This document shows positions 55,301 through 62,466 of a DNA stretch of 64,000 nucleotides, piece after piece. Numbering within the stretch: the first letter of the stretch is position 1; each line of letters begins with the position of its first letter. The DNA is from Loripinus fragilis (lineage: Eukaryota > Mollusca > Bivalvia > Lucinida > Lucinidae): NCBI GenBank assembly GCA_964019695.1, contig OZ026520.1:19730130-19794129 (forward strand). Direction: 5' to 3'. Below the pieces are notes generated by a model. It worked only from the letters and a program-made list of their open reading frames with translations, was not told the DNA's origin and made no database searches. The translations under genes and the position numbers were made by a program.

Positions 55301-56701
55301 GGTGGATTTTGTCGGTAATCGAACTTGACCTGTATTTTATGATTATATATCTTTGTATGAAATATGAATCCAATACACCAATGTATTCAAAAGATATCGT
55401 CCAGAAACCATTTTTCGTACGTACGGGACGTACGTACGTATGTACGGACGTACGTACGGACGTACGGACAAGGGTGATGCTATATGCCCCCCCCCCATTA
55501 TAAATGGCGGGGGCATAACAAACTGATATGACAAACGATTCAACTTTCCAATGACAAACGTCATGTGTTCATACATATTACGTACGCATGCACAGAAAGA
55601 ATAAATCAAACTTTTGGAATTGAAAGTCGATTTTATCCTAAATATGTTAGCACTTTATTTTTTGAAAAGTAGCAATGTGTTCTCATAATTTGAGCAAACG
55701 GTACCCAGTATGACGATGTAAAAAATGGGTGTCGGCGGAAAATGCAAGATTTCGCTGCTTTAAAAATATGAAAGGGTTTGAAACGTATTTTGATATTAAG
55801 TGAATATATATCTTACTTCCATAAGCCTAGGATTTTATGAGCATTCGGCCAATCTGAAAAACTCGTGTTTGTTGTTGTGGCCAACTACAAAACGGTAATT
55901 GATACATTATTTGGAGAGGTGGGAAAGTTCCAAGCAAAGTTTCATTTCAAAATCAATCAGATCATGGAGAGTAACGTTTAGATCATATAATATGGGCCTC
56001 GACGCGAGAACCGATCCGGTCGTGCTCAAATCGACCTGCTCAGCTACAGAGACTAGCTAGAAAATTAAAATTACATTTGTAGCAAGTTTTGATGTGCCCC
56101 AATGATCAAATAACAAAGGTACCGATACGCAGGCGGGATAGCGCCGTTGTTGCTTGGAAACTCCGAAAACAGCGTTTCAGGGTTTCTTGTGTCGAGACCC
56201 ATATTTCACTGGTAGAGAACAAACTTAAGAAATCCATTAAACGATATTTTTTTTATAAACCTAAGACAATTTTACAAGCGACCAATCAACTGCATTGATG
56301 GTTATCGAATTCTAGAAGCAGTGTCAATGTACTTACCATGCACGGATCCAGAAAGTTTTGTCAGAGGTGGTCTAAATTTGACTTAGTCGAGGGGAGAGAG
56401 GGTCCAAATACCGCTATAAATCGACCATCATCGGCCCGCCAGCGAAACGCCATGTAAATGGCGTTTCGCTGGTGTGCCGATGATGGCCCAACATTGAATG
56501 CTGGCTAGGTAGCTTTGTGATATTTCAGGGGATCCAGACCCGTATTGCTAAGAAACCCTATATTTTTGTGAATTCTCAGGGGGGTCCGGTCCCCCTGTCC
56601 CCCCTCTGGATCTGCCCATGAATGTACTTACCATGGACGAGGTCAGCAGAGGTCAGTTTGACTGCTAGAGCGACAACAACTGTACAGAAAAGGTACATCA
56701 T
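28326..56701 (-). CDS. ZP-domain transmembrane protein, nine exons, 331 residues
   Basis: Coding exons in transcript order: 56701-56632, 53750-53599, 52497-52441, 46667-46522, 38203-38067, 31490-31406, 30830-30656, 30254-30131, 28375-28326. All phases agree and introns are GT-AG. Layout: signal peptide 1-19, ZP-N with Cys 25, 58, 72 and 123, ZP-C with Cys 196, 217, 260, 265, 272 and 276, furin-type KRKR at 278-281, hydrophobic C-terminal helix 317-331 (NLWFAIAAGLLVLLY) with no cytoplasmic tail. ZP proteins polymerise as extracellular filaments after cleavage at such a site. N68-I-T is a glycosylation sequon. Function here (egg coat, cuticle, mucosal or shell matrix) cannot be told. Introns reach 8.3 kb and are full of mobile elements. 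Confidence 0.92.
28783..28862 (-). repeat. Family A fragment
   Basis: Terminal 80 bp only, starting GTAAGAAAGGTGGCAAAGAT. 28863-29570 shows no clear feature apart from a 29-bp tandem duplication (ATTAGGGTATATGCCCTGTA) near 29365-29420. Confidence 0.55.
29578..30018 (+). repeat. Family B retroelement 3' region in ZP intron 8
   Basis: Opposite orientation to the 13945 copy. Begins at the AACCCAATGAGGG-like shared segment and ends CCTGATCATTCTCACTATTT. Confidence 0.65.
30131..30254 (-). CDS. ZP gene exon 8: last ZP cysteine and KRKR site
   Basis: tttttcag/AGCTGC to TCACTTG/gtaatg. Encodes SCSKRKRSAGAHQLTNTDDR and on to PGTNSAITSLG. Phase 0 in, phase 1 out. If the donor is skipped the frame reads on to TAA at 30083-30081, a possible secreted form without membrane anchor. 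Confidence 0.88.
30656..30830 (-). CDS. ZP gene exon 7
   Basis: attttcag/ATGTGA to GATATT/gtaagt. Encodes CEQDSNLMGSDFDNEESGVP, YWAVLYVFKFYNSNDIFFSC and TVTVCPSGSSSCDI, the cysteine-rich end of ZP-C. Confidence 0.95.
31018..31245. repeat. Family H repeat
   Basis: Shares AATTTTGTCATTATGTAC, CATAACGTTTCCCGAAAA, ATCGATTTTATTG and GACGCAACGTCATATGA with 33660, 42030 and 42960 and, inverted, 47395. Confidence 0.6.
31406..31490 (-). CDS. ZP gene exon 6
   Basis: tattacag/CTGAAT to GATGATGG/gtagga. Encodes AEYSAKMDCTAYSGSSISGS and PSKFLVDDG, the start of ZP-C with C196. Confidence 0.94.
31741..31994 (+). repeat. Family A fragment
   Basis: Reverse orientation relative to 4759; runs from AAAACCGGTTTAAGCCC to the terminus near TTAAATTGACTTAC. 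It accounts for the frame at 31859-32101. Confidence 0.6.
32178..32640 (-). repeat. Family A copy
   Basis: Starts AGTAAGAAAGACAGCAATGA and extends through TTCAGATGTGGATCAAGACA to GGACTCAACAG. Confidence 0.6.
33002..33215. repeat. Family I, partial
   Basis: CCCGAAATTACAATGCCTCC and TTAAGTAAGACTTAAGTTAA match the element at 49877-50140. Confidence 0.6.
33265..33500. repeat. Partial copy of the 54.6-kb repeat
   Basis: GGGGACACGGATGCCCCCAC and AACAAAGGGCAATAATTCTT parallel the left end and unit start of the array at 54600-55510. Confidence 0.5.
33535..33870. repeat. Family H palindromic repeat
   Basis: GGGGATCTTATACGAGTGCT, a GCGAGGCTTGCCAAGC apex, the inverted arm with TAATAAATTCAATAATACAA, then the AAAACGTTATCATTGTCATT segment. 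Confidence 0.55.
34472..34691. mobile_element. Family M foldback element, copy 1
   Basis: Outer ends TACTGTCGTGCCAACCAAGA and TTGGCTGGCAGGACAGTA are inverted. The inner palindrome has arms of about 30 bp with ATCACTTGTGTATTAATCC. The whole 220 bp can fold into one hairpin. Confidence 0.8.
35379..35603. mobile_element. Family M foldback element, copy 2
   Basis: Same plan as 34472-34691. The centre 35469-35537 is an almost perfect palindrome with arms of about 32 bp (AATCGATAGATCACTTGTGT mirrored) around CTGCAGA. Confidence 0.85.
35628..36319. mobile_element. Family N Tc1/mariner-like non-autonomous element
   Basis: 692 bp with terminal inverted repeats CTGTTCACAAAAAGTAGGGG and its counterpart, flanked by TA (within ATATATA and TATATA). 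The interior is AT-rich without a transposase frame. It lies in ZP intron 5. Confidence 0.75.
36548..36993 (+). repeat. Family B retroelement 3' region
   Basis: From TTTGTTTCATCATATTGTG to CTAATCATACTCACTAG; 5'-truncated relative to 13945. Confidence 0.65.
37585..37682. repeat. Foldback with 35-bp arms in ZP intron 5
   Basis: AAGGATACTTTTCCGAGGCT on the left is mirrored by AGCCGAGGAAAAAATCCTT on the right; the apex is GGTGGGCGTAGCCCACC. Confidence 0.75.
38067..38203 (-). CDS. ZP gene exon 5
   Basis: catttcag/CATTGA to ATTCCAG/gtaagt. Encodes IEVTTQDVVTPSFVVSSELR and SATVGDTLYWTIDIP, the linker between ZP-N and ZP-C. Phase 2 in, phase 1 out. Confidence 0.94.
38785..39345 (-). repeat. Family B copy, diverged
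   Basis: AAGTGAGTTTGACCAGAAAA to GGTTTACGGCATGG. Contains the CCACCGCTTTAGAATG and AATTTTACTGCCAAATTT words of the family. Confidence 0.55.
39727..39952. mobile_element. Family C inverted-repeat element
   Basis: TGAGCCATGACATTTCCAAC at the left, GTTGTAAATCACATTAC at the right, with CGCACAGTCTGATCAAAACC in the middle. Confidence 0.7.
40041..40375. repeat. Family O repeat, copy 1
   Basis: AGGTGTAATTACACAAAGTT to ATTTTGACGAG. It aligns along its length with 47060-47398. Both copies are followed within 200 bp by family H sequence, suggesting O and H belong to one larger element. Confidence 0.7.
40376..42029. other. ZP intron 4, mostly unassigned
   Basis: 40465-40520 has the GGGGATCTTACAGGAGTGCT start of family H; 42000-42050 has its far arm. 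The AT-rich DNA between shows no exon or RNA gene. Confidence 0.45.
42030..42230. repeat. Family H repeat
   Basis: AATTTTGTCATTATGTACAC, CATAACGTTTCCCGAAAATC and GACGCGATGTCATATGATAA. Confidence 0.6.
42845..43170. repeat. Family H palindromic repeat, fullest copy
   Basis: GGGGATCTTACAGTGCTCAG, then inverted arms TTATTGAATTTATTAAACGA and GAGTTTAATAAATTC around a GCCAGCCTTGCTGAGC apex, then the TAATTTTGTCATTACGTACG segment to GACGCGACGTCATGATAAA. Confidence 0.65.
43877..43922. repeat. (TA)n microsatellite
   Basis: About 45 bp of TA with one TCTA break, ending in ACACACAC. 43171-43876 and 43923-44600 show no supported gene. Confidence 0.8.
44612..45035. repeat. Direct repeats in ZP intron 4
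   Basis: A 34-bp tandem (GCATATTGCTTTGCTTTCTA, twice) is followed by two copies of a 100-bp sequence starting CCTTAATGGCAGAAACTAGC at about 44687 and 44940. Confidence 0.8.
45566..46380. mobile_element. Family G TA-flanked DNA transposon, copy 2
   Basis: CTTAAACGCAAAAGAAACGC to GGTTGCGTTTCTTTTGCGAT, followed by TA. Internal similarity to 21882-22721 is clear. The frame at 45494-45763 starts outside the element and is not a transposase. Confidence 0.7.
46522..46667 (-). CDS. ZP gene exon 4
   Basis: atttccag/GATAAT to GCTGCAAA/gtaagt. Encodes DNTIVVWFSNRAGSVDTFAG and TSAISYEVQCNDLPSAGVDR; C123 is the fourth ZP-N cysteine. Phase 0 in, phase 2 out. Confidence 0.95.
47060..47398. repeat. Family O repeat, copy 2
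   Basis: AGGTGTAATTAAACAAAGTT to TTATTTTGACCAG, parallel to 40041-40375. Confidence 0.7.
47399..47640. repeat. Family H, inverted copy
   Basis: TCACATGACGTCGCGTCTGG, then AAACTCGTTGCGAAAA, apex GCTCGGCAAGCCTCGCA and CAACTCGTTTAATAAATTCA. Confidence 0.6.
48360..48917 (+). repeat. Family B retroelement copy inserted in family T
   Basis: AGCTTTAATCGGTGGGTTGG to CATACTCACTATTTTT. The uninterrupted T copy near 25130 shows the site without it. Contains a 13-14 base C run at 48627. Confidence 0.7.
49615..49838. mobile_element. Family C element nested in P
   Basis: TGAGCCACGACATGAGATTT at the left and GGAAATCACATGCC at the right. Confidence 0.7.
49877..50140. mobile_element. Family I inverted-repeat element nested in P
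   Basis: Ends TCTGGGCCTAGAATTACAAT and ATTGTAATTCTGGGCCCAGA, with about 38-bp inverted repeats that include TCCTTAAAGTTAAGGA. A partial copy is at 33002. Confidence 0.8.
50563..50737. repeat. Family J hairpin nested in P
   Basis: TAGTTATACCATGGGTTGTC mirrored by GGACAAACATGGTATAACTA, with a GATAATCCACGAGCTTTAGC apex. The second copy is at 59440. Confidence 0.75.
51060..51600. repeat. Two diverged tandem units of about 240 bp
   Basis: CCCCGGGGCATACCCCAGGC and CCCCTCGGGCATGACCCAGG start parallel units sharing TTTGTGAAAACACA and GACCTTTTGA. 51520-51610 has CAAATTTGGCTGGATTTACT. Confidence 0.55.
51890..52220. repeat. Family K repeats
   Basis: Successive units with TTAATTTGATATGCAACATG and GAATATGTGCTTGCA. 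Confidence 0.55.
52441..52497 (-). CDS. ZP gene exon 3, 57 bp
   Basis: gattaaaag/ATGCGA to TACCAG/gttgat. Encodes MRVIVRFNGDDQGDKFWYQ. This donor is chosen because only it joins exon 4 in frame; a donor 11 bases on (AG/gtgggt) looks nearer consensus but leads to a stop in exon 4. The acceptor lacks a strong pyrimidine tract. Confidence 0.75.
52720..52965. repeat. Family K repeats with G run
   Basis: TTTATTTGATACTTTTGAAA and TTGATATGCAACATGACCAT units. A G run of about 18 bases sits at 52681-52700. Confidence 0.55.
52966..53335. mobile_element. Family L inverted-repeat element
   Basis: GGGCTACTCTAATTTTTTCC, CGCATACGTAGGCTCGG at the left; CCGAGCCTACGTATGTGTGA and GAGTACCCCC at the right, inverted. 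Internal repeats of CCCCAAAAAAATAT. Ends in a C run of about 22 bases. Confidence 0.7.
53599..53750 (-). CDS. ZP gene exon 2
   Basis: attttag/TCTGTC to GCTCTCAG/gtaaac. Encodes CLPDGTVQVTNPNVGVYSHV and the rest of the first half of ZP-N with Cys 25, 58 and 72. Phase 1 in, phase 0 out. Confidence 0.95.
54286..54366. repeat. Foldback hairpin with CGGCAAGCCTCG apex
   Basis: CCGTCCCTCGGGATCACCGT mirrored by GGCGATCCTCGGGACGGATT, around ATCGGCAAGCCTCGTGATGC. Confidence 0.8.
54595..55510. repeat. Tandem array, five units of about 152 bp, with flanks
   Basis: Left flank GTGTCCATTGGACACGGATG. Units start GGGCCATAACTCTGATAATA at 54671, 54824, 54977, 55126 and 55278. Right flank has GGACGTACGTACGGACGTAC and ends at CCCCCCATTATAAATGGCGG. 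The layout (flank, tandem core, simple-sequence tail) recalls the bivalve 'pearl'/CvA-type elements; this is an inference. Long frames on both strands here are repeat shadows. Confidence 0.8.
55990..56205. mobile_element. Family Q inverted-repeat element, copy 2
   Basis: GGGCCTCGACGCGAGAACCG at the left and TTTCTTGTGTCGAGACCC at the right. Confidence 0.6.
56341..56620. mobile_element. Family F element, 280 bp, with 15-bp target duplication
   Basis: CACGGATCCAGAAAGTTTTG at the left and CCCCTCTGGATCTGCCCATG at the right are inverted. A central hairpin has CCGCCAGCGAAACGCCAT. AATGTACTTACCATG flanks it at 56326-56340 and 56621-56635. The duplicated 15 bases contain the splice donor of ZP exon 1. 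Confidence 0.85.
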
Positions 56702-56702
56702 T
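56632..56702 (-). CDS. ZP gene exon 1: signal peptide
   Basis: gatttcag/AATGATG to GTCCATG/gtaagt. ATG at 56701-56699 starts MMYLFCTVVVALAVKLTSAD, a normal signal peptide with likely cleavage after Ala19. Phase 1 out. The first base of the exon is 5' UTR, so an upstream non-coding exon is required. Confidence 0.92.
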
Positions 56703-56759
56703 CTGAAATCTAAAACATAATGACATTGTAAGCTTATTGGCCGCAATAGTTGGGAAAGA

Positions 56760-57055
56760 ATCCTAAAGCCCAGGGGACAAATTCCACTCGTCCGCTCGTA
56801 ATTACGAGTGAAATCTAGAAAGGACGACTAATTCTTCCCATAGCACTCGCAGGAGTAATTCTTCCCATAGCACTCGGATGAGTGCTTTGCGAAGAATTAC
56901 TCGAGGAAGTCATTAGATATTACTCCCGAATATTTTATTGGATACGCTTTTAAAGGACAAGCGCATGTGTTTGCAGGGCGACTAAAATTGTAAGTCACTA
57001 GTCCTGCAGGACAAGTGCAATATTGGAATATGTCCCTTGAAGCCTGTGATTGCGG
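56760..57055. repeat. Inverted-repeat element with 27-bp tandem
   Basis: CCCAGGGGACAAATTCCACT and GAATATGTCCCTTGAAGCC are roughly inverted. TAATTCTTCCCATAGCACTC occurs twice in tandem. In the first intron of the ZP gene. Confidence 0.5.
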
Positions 57056-57329
57056 CAGCAATGAAATATTGTTAATTATCGCATTTTACTGAGGCTCGTC
57101 TGAGAGTATTGATGTTGATGTACTAGATTAATTTAGAAGTAGCCCTGGATGCTGGTAGTGCATATGCGATATGTACCGCAAATTTAAGGGCTGGCTCAAT
57201 GGCACAAACATAGTACAAGGATACAGATGAAGACAGAAAAGGTAGCATATACCGTTAACGGTTTGAATGATATTCGAGATCAGTCATGTAGTTGTACTTT
57301 GTAGTCCTCCATTCCCAGTAAATATCTAA

Positions 57330-57490
57330 AAGTGGGCCACTAGTGGCCCGCCTGTGAAACGCCATTCTACTTTTGGAGCAGTTTGATGGGTAGTTCATAT
57401 TTTATACAATATAGACAACCTATTCTGTAAGAAAATAAGCAGACGATAGAGCAGACGGTGAAACGCGTGACTGGCGGGCTATGGGTTAAT
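57330..57490. repeat. Family F-like fragment
   Basis: GTGGCCCGCCTGTGAAACGC faces GGTGAAACGCGTGACTGGCG. Confidence 0.45.
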
Positions 57491-57652
57491 TACGAGTGTT
57501 TGTCCTATCGCAGTTTCTAATAGCAATTTTAACGAAAACTATACAGTAATGAATTAATTTTTTCTTAGTTTTACAAGACTGGATATAAAATTCTAAAACA
57601 GCATAACGATAGTCGTGAACTTCTTAAAACACAAACACAAAAACACACCTAC

Positions 57653-57675
57653 CTGCTTCTTGGATCAGCTTTATC
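57653..57675 (-). other. Probable 5' UTR exon of the ZP gene
   Basis: The minus strand reads TGATCCAAGAAGCAG/gtaggt just downstream of the TATA box; it would splice to 56702. The start point is inferred from TATA spacing. Confidence 0.5.
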
Positions 57676-57694
57676 GAGAATGCAGCACACATCC

Positions 57695-57702
57695 CTTTTA
57701 TA
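57695..57702 (-). promoter_or_regulatory. TATA box of the ZP gene
   Basis: TATAAAAG on the minus strand (context GGTATAAAAGGGATG), about 25-30 bases before the proposed 5' UTR exon with a good splice donor. Confidence 0.6.
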
Positions 57703-58024
57703 CCTGTAGTACCCTTTTCACGCATGCAATGCACGATTTTTCTCAAAAGCTGTTGTTATCAGAATTCAGTTCATACTGTCTTAAAAGATGTTCAATGGTG
57801 AAGATACATTATAATGTTATGTCCAAGTAGACCCATGTGCATTGTAACTCAAAGTCTGTTTACTATAAAACTTTTCGGTCTCTGTAAAGGCAGCACATCA
57901 GGACTGGTCTACCTTAGACATAGGCAAAAGCTGGAAAATAACTGTATTATCCTTTCTCCCTAACACCTCAGCACAGACAAAAAAACATATTATTCAATCC
58001 TTCAAACGCCAGCAATAAATGTAT

Positions 58025-58152
58025 GTTTTTTGGTTATCATAAGTAATGAGGCAAACAAAGTGGATCTACACTGTTTGTCAAAGAGGTTTCAAAGACATTT
58101 TGCAGACGACGAAAGCAGGCGACTTGTTTTGATAGGATCTTTAAGAGTTAAT
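58025..58152. repeat. Family D/E fragment
   Basis: GGATCTACACTGTTTGTCAA, GCAGACGACGAAAGCAGGCG and TCTTTAAGAGTTAA are the right half of a family D element. Confidence 0.55.
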
Positions 58153-58489
58153 AAATATGAGTTCAGTGTATTTACTGTCAAAATTTTCATGAAATACGCG
58201 CACGTTTGTGCTGCTCAAACAACTTATTAACTCTTTACCTAATTACAAAAAAAAACCTGATTTCCCTTTCTTGGCAGATGAAATAGCCGAACCACGCCCA
58301 TATATGAATATTAAAGTTGCGGCCATTACAGTGAGCGAAAATCTCTATTATACACTTTTTTTTCTCCACAAGATAATGGAACCAATCATACCAAATAGAA
58401 TACCAAATCTTATCAGATGGACATTTTGGGGTGAAAGGTATATTTCTATTTCATTTTGTATTCAAAGACCTGCAGGCAATTAGTAAAGA

Positions 58490-58700
58490 ACTTGATCAAA
58501 CGCCACATTTATGGTGTCTTATCTGGATCTGCACTGTTTACTGCAGATCCAGGGGTCGCGAGTTCGATCCCGGCCCGGTCCCATATTTTCGTGGAGATTG
58601 ATCATGAAATAATTTCTACGGTCATTCTCCTCCCTTCCGCTGATTCATTCAAGAAGGGTTGTTGTCAGTTACAAGCGAAAGTATGTGCACAAATTACTGG
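58490..58700 (+). repeat. SINE-like sequence with B box
   Basis: GGGGTCGCGAGTTCGATCCC resembles a tRNA T arm, followed by a body ending near AAGAAGGGTTGTTGTCAGTT. The A box half is missing. Confidence 0.45.
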
Positions 58701-58951
58701 TTAACCGCTTGTTCAAGCCTGCCCAGGAAAAAGTGTGGTTAGGTGAACTGACCGTCCCGCAATGACCATAGCTGTTGACTTGGGACGTAAAGCAACAAAA
58801 CCAACAACAACAACCAACAACTGTTTGGCCATGTCCCATTGCAAAAGGGAACGACAGGTGTATATAGGTTATAACTGAATCTTACAGGTGAGTATATATG
58901 TTTCTGTCGCTCGAATAATGAACCTATGTCCTGCTGCACAAATGACAATTG

Positions 58952-59186
58952 AGCCGTGGCATGAGATTTCCAACAATGTGGCATTTTGACATGTGTAGAC
59001 TCGGACGAGCCTCCGCAGCCTCCTTTGAAGCTAAGAAACTCCAAATGACGCTCGGTCAGTAGCTTAACAATCATAGAATACTCAAGCGACAAGCAAAGGC
59101 TCTGATCAGACTGCGCGTATGCGCAGGCTGGTCTGAGGCTTTGCTGGTCACACATACCAAATTGTTGGAAATCTCATGCACTGGCT
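58952..59186. mobile_element. Family C inverted-repeat element
   Basis: GAGCCGTGGCATGAGATTTC to ATCTCATGCACTGGCTC, full length. Confidence 0.75.
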
Positions 59187-59439
59187 CAATTAATACATAT
59201 CTGATGACACATCATCCAGTTTAATTAGAGTAACCAAATCAGAGACAGAATTAAAAACCGCATAAATGGACCCTAATCAGTTGATTTCTAAAGCTGATCT
59301 GGAGCAACACTGTTATAATAATTTGATGTTTTCAAGCTCAGTAGTACAATGGTCAATTTGCGATTGCACGTGAGTACCTGCTCACTGTGCTACTTTCCAT
59401 GCTTTCAAACTTCTCATGCTTTCAAATCCGCGAGGGAGC

Positions 59440-59628
59440 ATGGCTATACATGTACCATGGGTTGTACGCCTGTACAAGGAGATCATCCGCGAGCTTTAGT
59501 GAGTGGATTATCTTACGTACAGGTGGACAAACATGGTATAAATATTTCATATTATCTTCAGCGATGTAGACCTTGCGCATCACGAGATAGTTCGTGCTAA
59601 AGTTGTTAAGGCTGGTCTAAGTACCAAT
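59440..59628. repeat. Family J hairpin, copy 2
   Basis: TACCATGGGTTGTACGCCTG and GTGGACAAACATGGTATAAA; same plan as 50563. Confidence 0.7.
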
Positions 59629-59764
59629 AACGAGATCCGGGAGACGGGTTATTTGAAAAGTATCCCAAAAACCATGTAGCATTTGGGACAAGTATCCTAT
59701 ATGGCTCCTTATGTCCCCACATTCGTTTTCTCCAAAATATATTGTATCCCGTATCCCTTCAAAC

Positions 59765-59832
59765 GGGAGCGCAGTGGCTCAGTGATAGAGTGCTTGTCTC
59801 GAGATCGAGGGTTGTGTCCTTGAGCAAGGCAC
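59765..59832 (+). repeat. tRNA-like SINE head
   Basis: GCAGTGGCTCAGTGATAGAG (A box) and TCTCGAGATCGAGGGTT resemble the SINE at 7650-7894. A B box is not recognisable; TGTGTCCTTGAGCAAGGCAC follows. Confidence 0.5.
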
Positions 59833-60005
59833 ATTAATGCAAAGTATCAAAATCAAATGGGCTTGCTCCTTTTATTTATTCTTTTTGTTACAACAGTTTA
59901 TCTATTTTGTTTTTGAAATATGCAAATAATTAAATGGACGTCATTTTGTATCGTAATGTTCGCATTTGATCGGCTAAATAATGAAATTCAGCTGTAAGAT
60001 TATAG

Positions 60006-62466
60006 TCACACTGGTCAATGTAAACGCACCGGTGGTTGCTACAACGAGCTGGTGGTTGCATTTTTAAGCACCGGTGGTGGAGTAAAAGGTAAAAAAAACT
60101 ATACCTGCTGACTTTATTATTCATTTATAAACTTGCATTTATTTTATTTCTGATAACACCTGGCGCACAGACCACCGGTAACATTGCAGTTTATGGCTCT
60201 GCCAAGCAATTTGTGATATAATTCATGGTTTGGACTGCAAATCCAACAAAGTTCTGGAGTTTTGCTGTGACAGGTGCTTTTTTCTAGTGTAACTGCCTAA
60301 ATTGAGTGAAATCTGCATGTCTAAGCGCAGCTGTTGTCATATTCCCATGGAATAACATCAAAAGAAAAAAAAAACAATTACTACTTTGTTTTTTTTTCTT
60401 GGTAAACTAGCAAATTTTTTATTGAGGATTTTTTATTACAACGCACTGGGAGCATTTTTTGACGCATTGATACAACGCACTGATGGTTGCACAGAATTCC
60501 TGTGGTTGCTGGTGCAGACTCACCACATCATTCGCTGTTCACATAAACGTTGCAAAAATCGCCATTTCAACCAGCACATGACATTTCGATACTGTATAGA
60601 AGGCTCAGGCGAGCCTGTGCAAACGTGCATACTCAAAAGAGCCTTTGCTGCCAGCACAAGAGATCTTGATATTTATTACATTGTCCAGTGACTGCCTGCG
60701 CAAATGTGCAGACTCACCGGAGTATTCGCTGCTGGCGTGACTAGCACACAAATCGCCATTTAAGGCAGCACAAGAGATTTTGTACAGTGACAAAGGCTAA
60801 GGTAAGCCTGTGCAAATGTGCAGACTCGCCAGATCCTTCGCTGCTCGCACAAAATGGCATTTAATCGCCATTTGAGTCACCACATGAGAATTTTAAACTG
60901 TGACGAAGGTTCAGACTAGACCAAGCAAATGTGCAGACTCGCCAAAGCCATCGCTTTTCGCATGAATGACACCCAAAAATAGTGAGTATCACAATCACAA
61001 ACTGCAGACAAACCTATGGCACTGAGAGGAATAGCCACACAACAACCACGAGACACCAGGAAGACAAACTAAGCAAAGCAGCCAGCTCTCTCTCTTCCCC
61101 ATCAAGATGATTGCAAAACAAGAATGGACATAAAGTAACAAAATATAGAACAATTACAGAATCCTGTATTGGGAGTAACAATCAACAACGAATCAACAAC
61201 AACAGAATCACCGCCTAAGAACAGACAGCAGCCTATATCTCTGGGATGCTAAAATTGCATCTTACTGGTACCAAATATTCGCCATAGAATCTGCTGTTGT
61301 TGAAGCACAAACATTGTAAGCTCGCATGGAGGCATCTTTACTATTGTAATGTATCATAACGGACAAACAATCTCAGTCATTAAATTAAAAGTTTTGGGGC
61401 CTATCTGAAAAATAGGCGGAAACACTCTCAAAGTGCGAACAGGGCTAGCTCTGGAGCATCTCTGGTGAGACTACACATATGCAGAGTCACGCTTGAGCCT
61501 TCATCAGTGTACAAAAACCACAAAATCTATGCCAATTGACTGTATGATTTCTTTATAAGCTGTATTTATTTTAATTTTGATGACCCAATGCGCATAAACC
61601 GTCAGAAACATTGCAGTTTATGACTCTGCCATGCAATTGGCGTTTTAATTCATGGTTTGACCGACAAATCCGACACAGTTGTGGAGTTTGACAGTGACAG
61701 GTGCTTTTTTCTATTGTGACTGCCTAACTTCAGGAAATTCTGCATGTCTAAGCAACAGCTGCAGCTATGTTATCAAAGTCCCATGAAATAACATCCAAAA
61801 ACGATTACTACTCTCTATTTTTTCTATGCAGAGAAGGCTCTGGCGAGTCTGAACATTTGCACAGGCTCACCTGAGTCTTCGTTCTGGTACTGAAATATCA
61901 TATGCTGGCTCAAATAACGATTTATGTACCGTTTATAAGAACAGTGAATGCTGTGGTGAGGCTGCACAAGCAACCATAGGAATTCTGTGCAGCCATCAGT
62001 GCGTTGTATCAATGCGTCAAAAAATGCTCCCAGTGCGTTGTAATAAAAAATCCTCAATAAAACATTTGCTAGTTTACCAAGAAAAAAAACAAAGTAGTAA
62101 TCGTTTTTTGGATGTTATTTCATGGGGATATGGCACCAGCTGCGCTTAGACATGCAGATTTCACTCAATTTTGGCAGTTACACTAGAAAAAAAGCACCGG
62201 TCACGACAAAACTCCAGAACTTTGTTGGATTTGCAGTCCAAACCATGAATTATATCACCAATTGCTTAGCAGAGCCATAAACTGCAATGTTACCGGTGGT
62301 CTGTGCGCCAGGTGTCATCACAAATAAAATAAATGCAAGTTTATAAATAAATAATAAAGTCAATAGGTATAGATTTTTTTTACCTTTTACGCCACCACCG
62401 GTGCTGAAAAATGCAACCACCAGCTCGTTGTAGCAACCACCGGTGCGTTTACATTGACCAGTGTGA
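60006..62466. mobile_element. Family R foldback element, 2,461 bp
   Basis: Left arm 60006 to about 60640 and right arm about 61830 to 62466 are inverted copies of roughly 630 bp. Landmarks: TCACACTGGTCAATGTAAAC at both outer ends, ACCGGTGGTTGCTACAACGA, ACAACGCACTGGGAGCATTT. The middle holds short tandem units (CAGACTCGCC), a family B copy and a further direct copy of part of the arm at 61565-61800. No transposase frame. Confidence 0.85.
60978..61400 (-). repeat. Family B copy inside family R
   Basis: AGTGAGTATCACAATCACAA to about TGTATCATAACGG; it interrupts the centre of the foldback. Confidence 0.6.

Noticed and set aside
54671..55430. Regularly spaced repeats that could suggest a CRISPR array
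   Set aside because: Units are about 152 bp, head to tail without unique spacers, in a eukaryotic genome.
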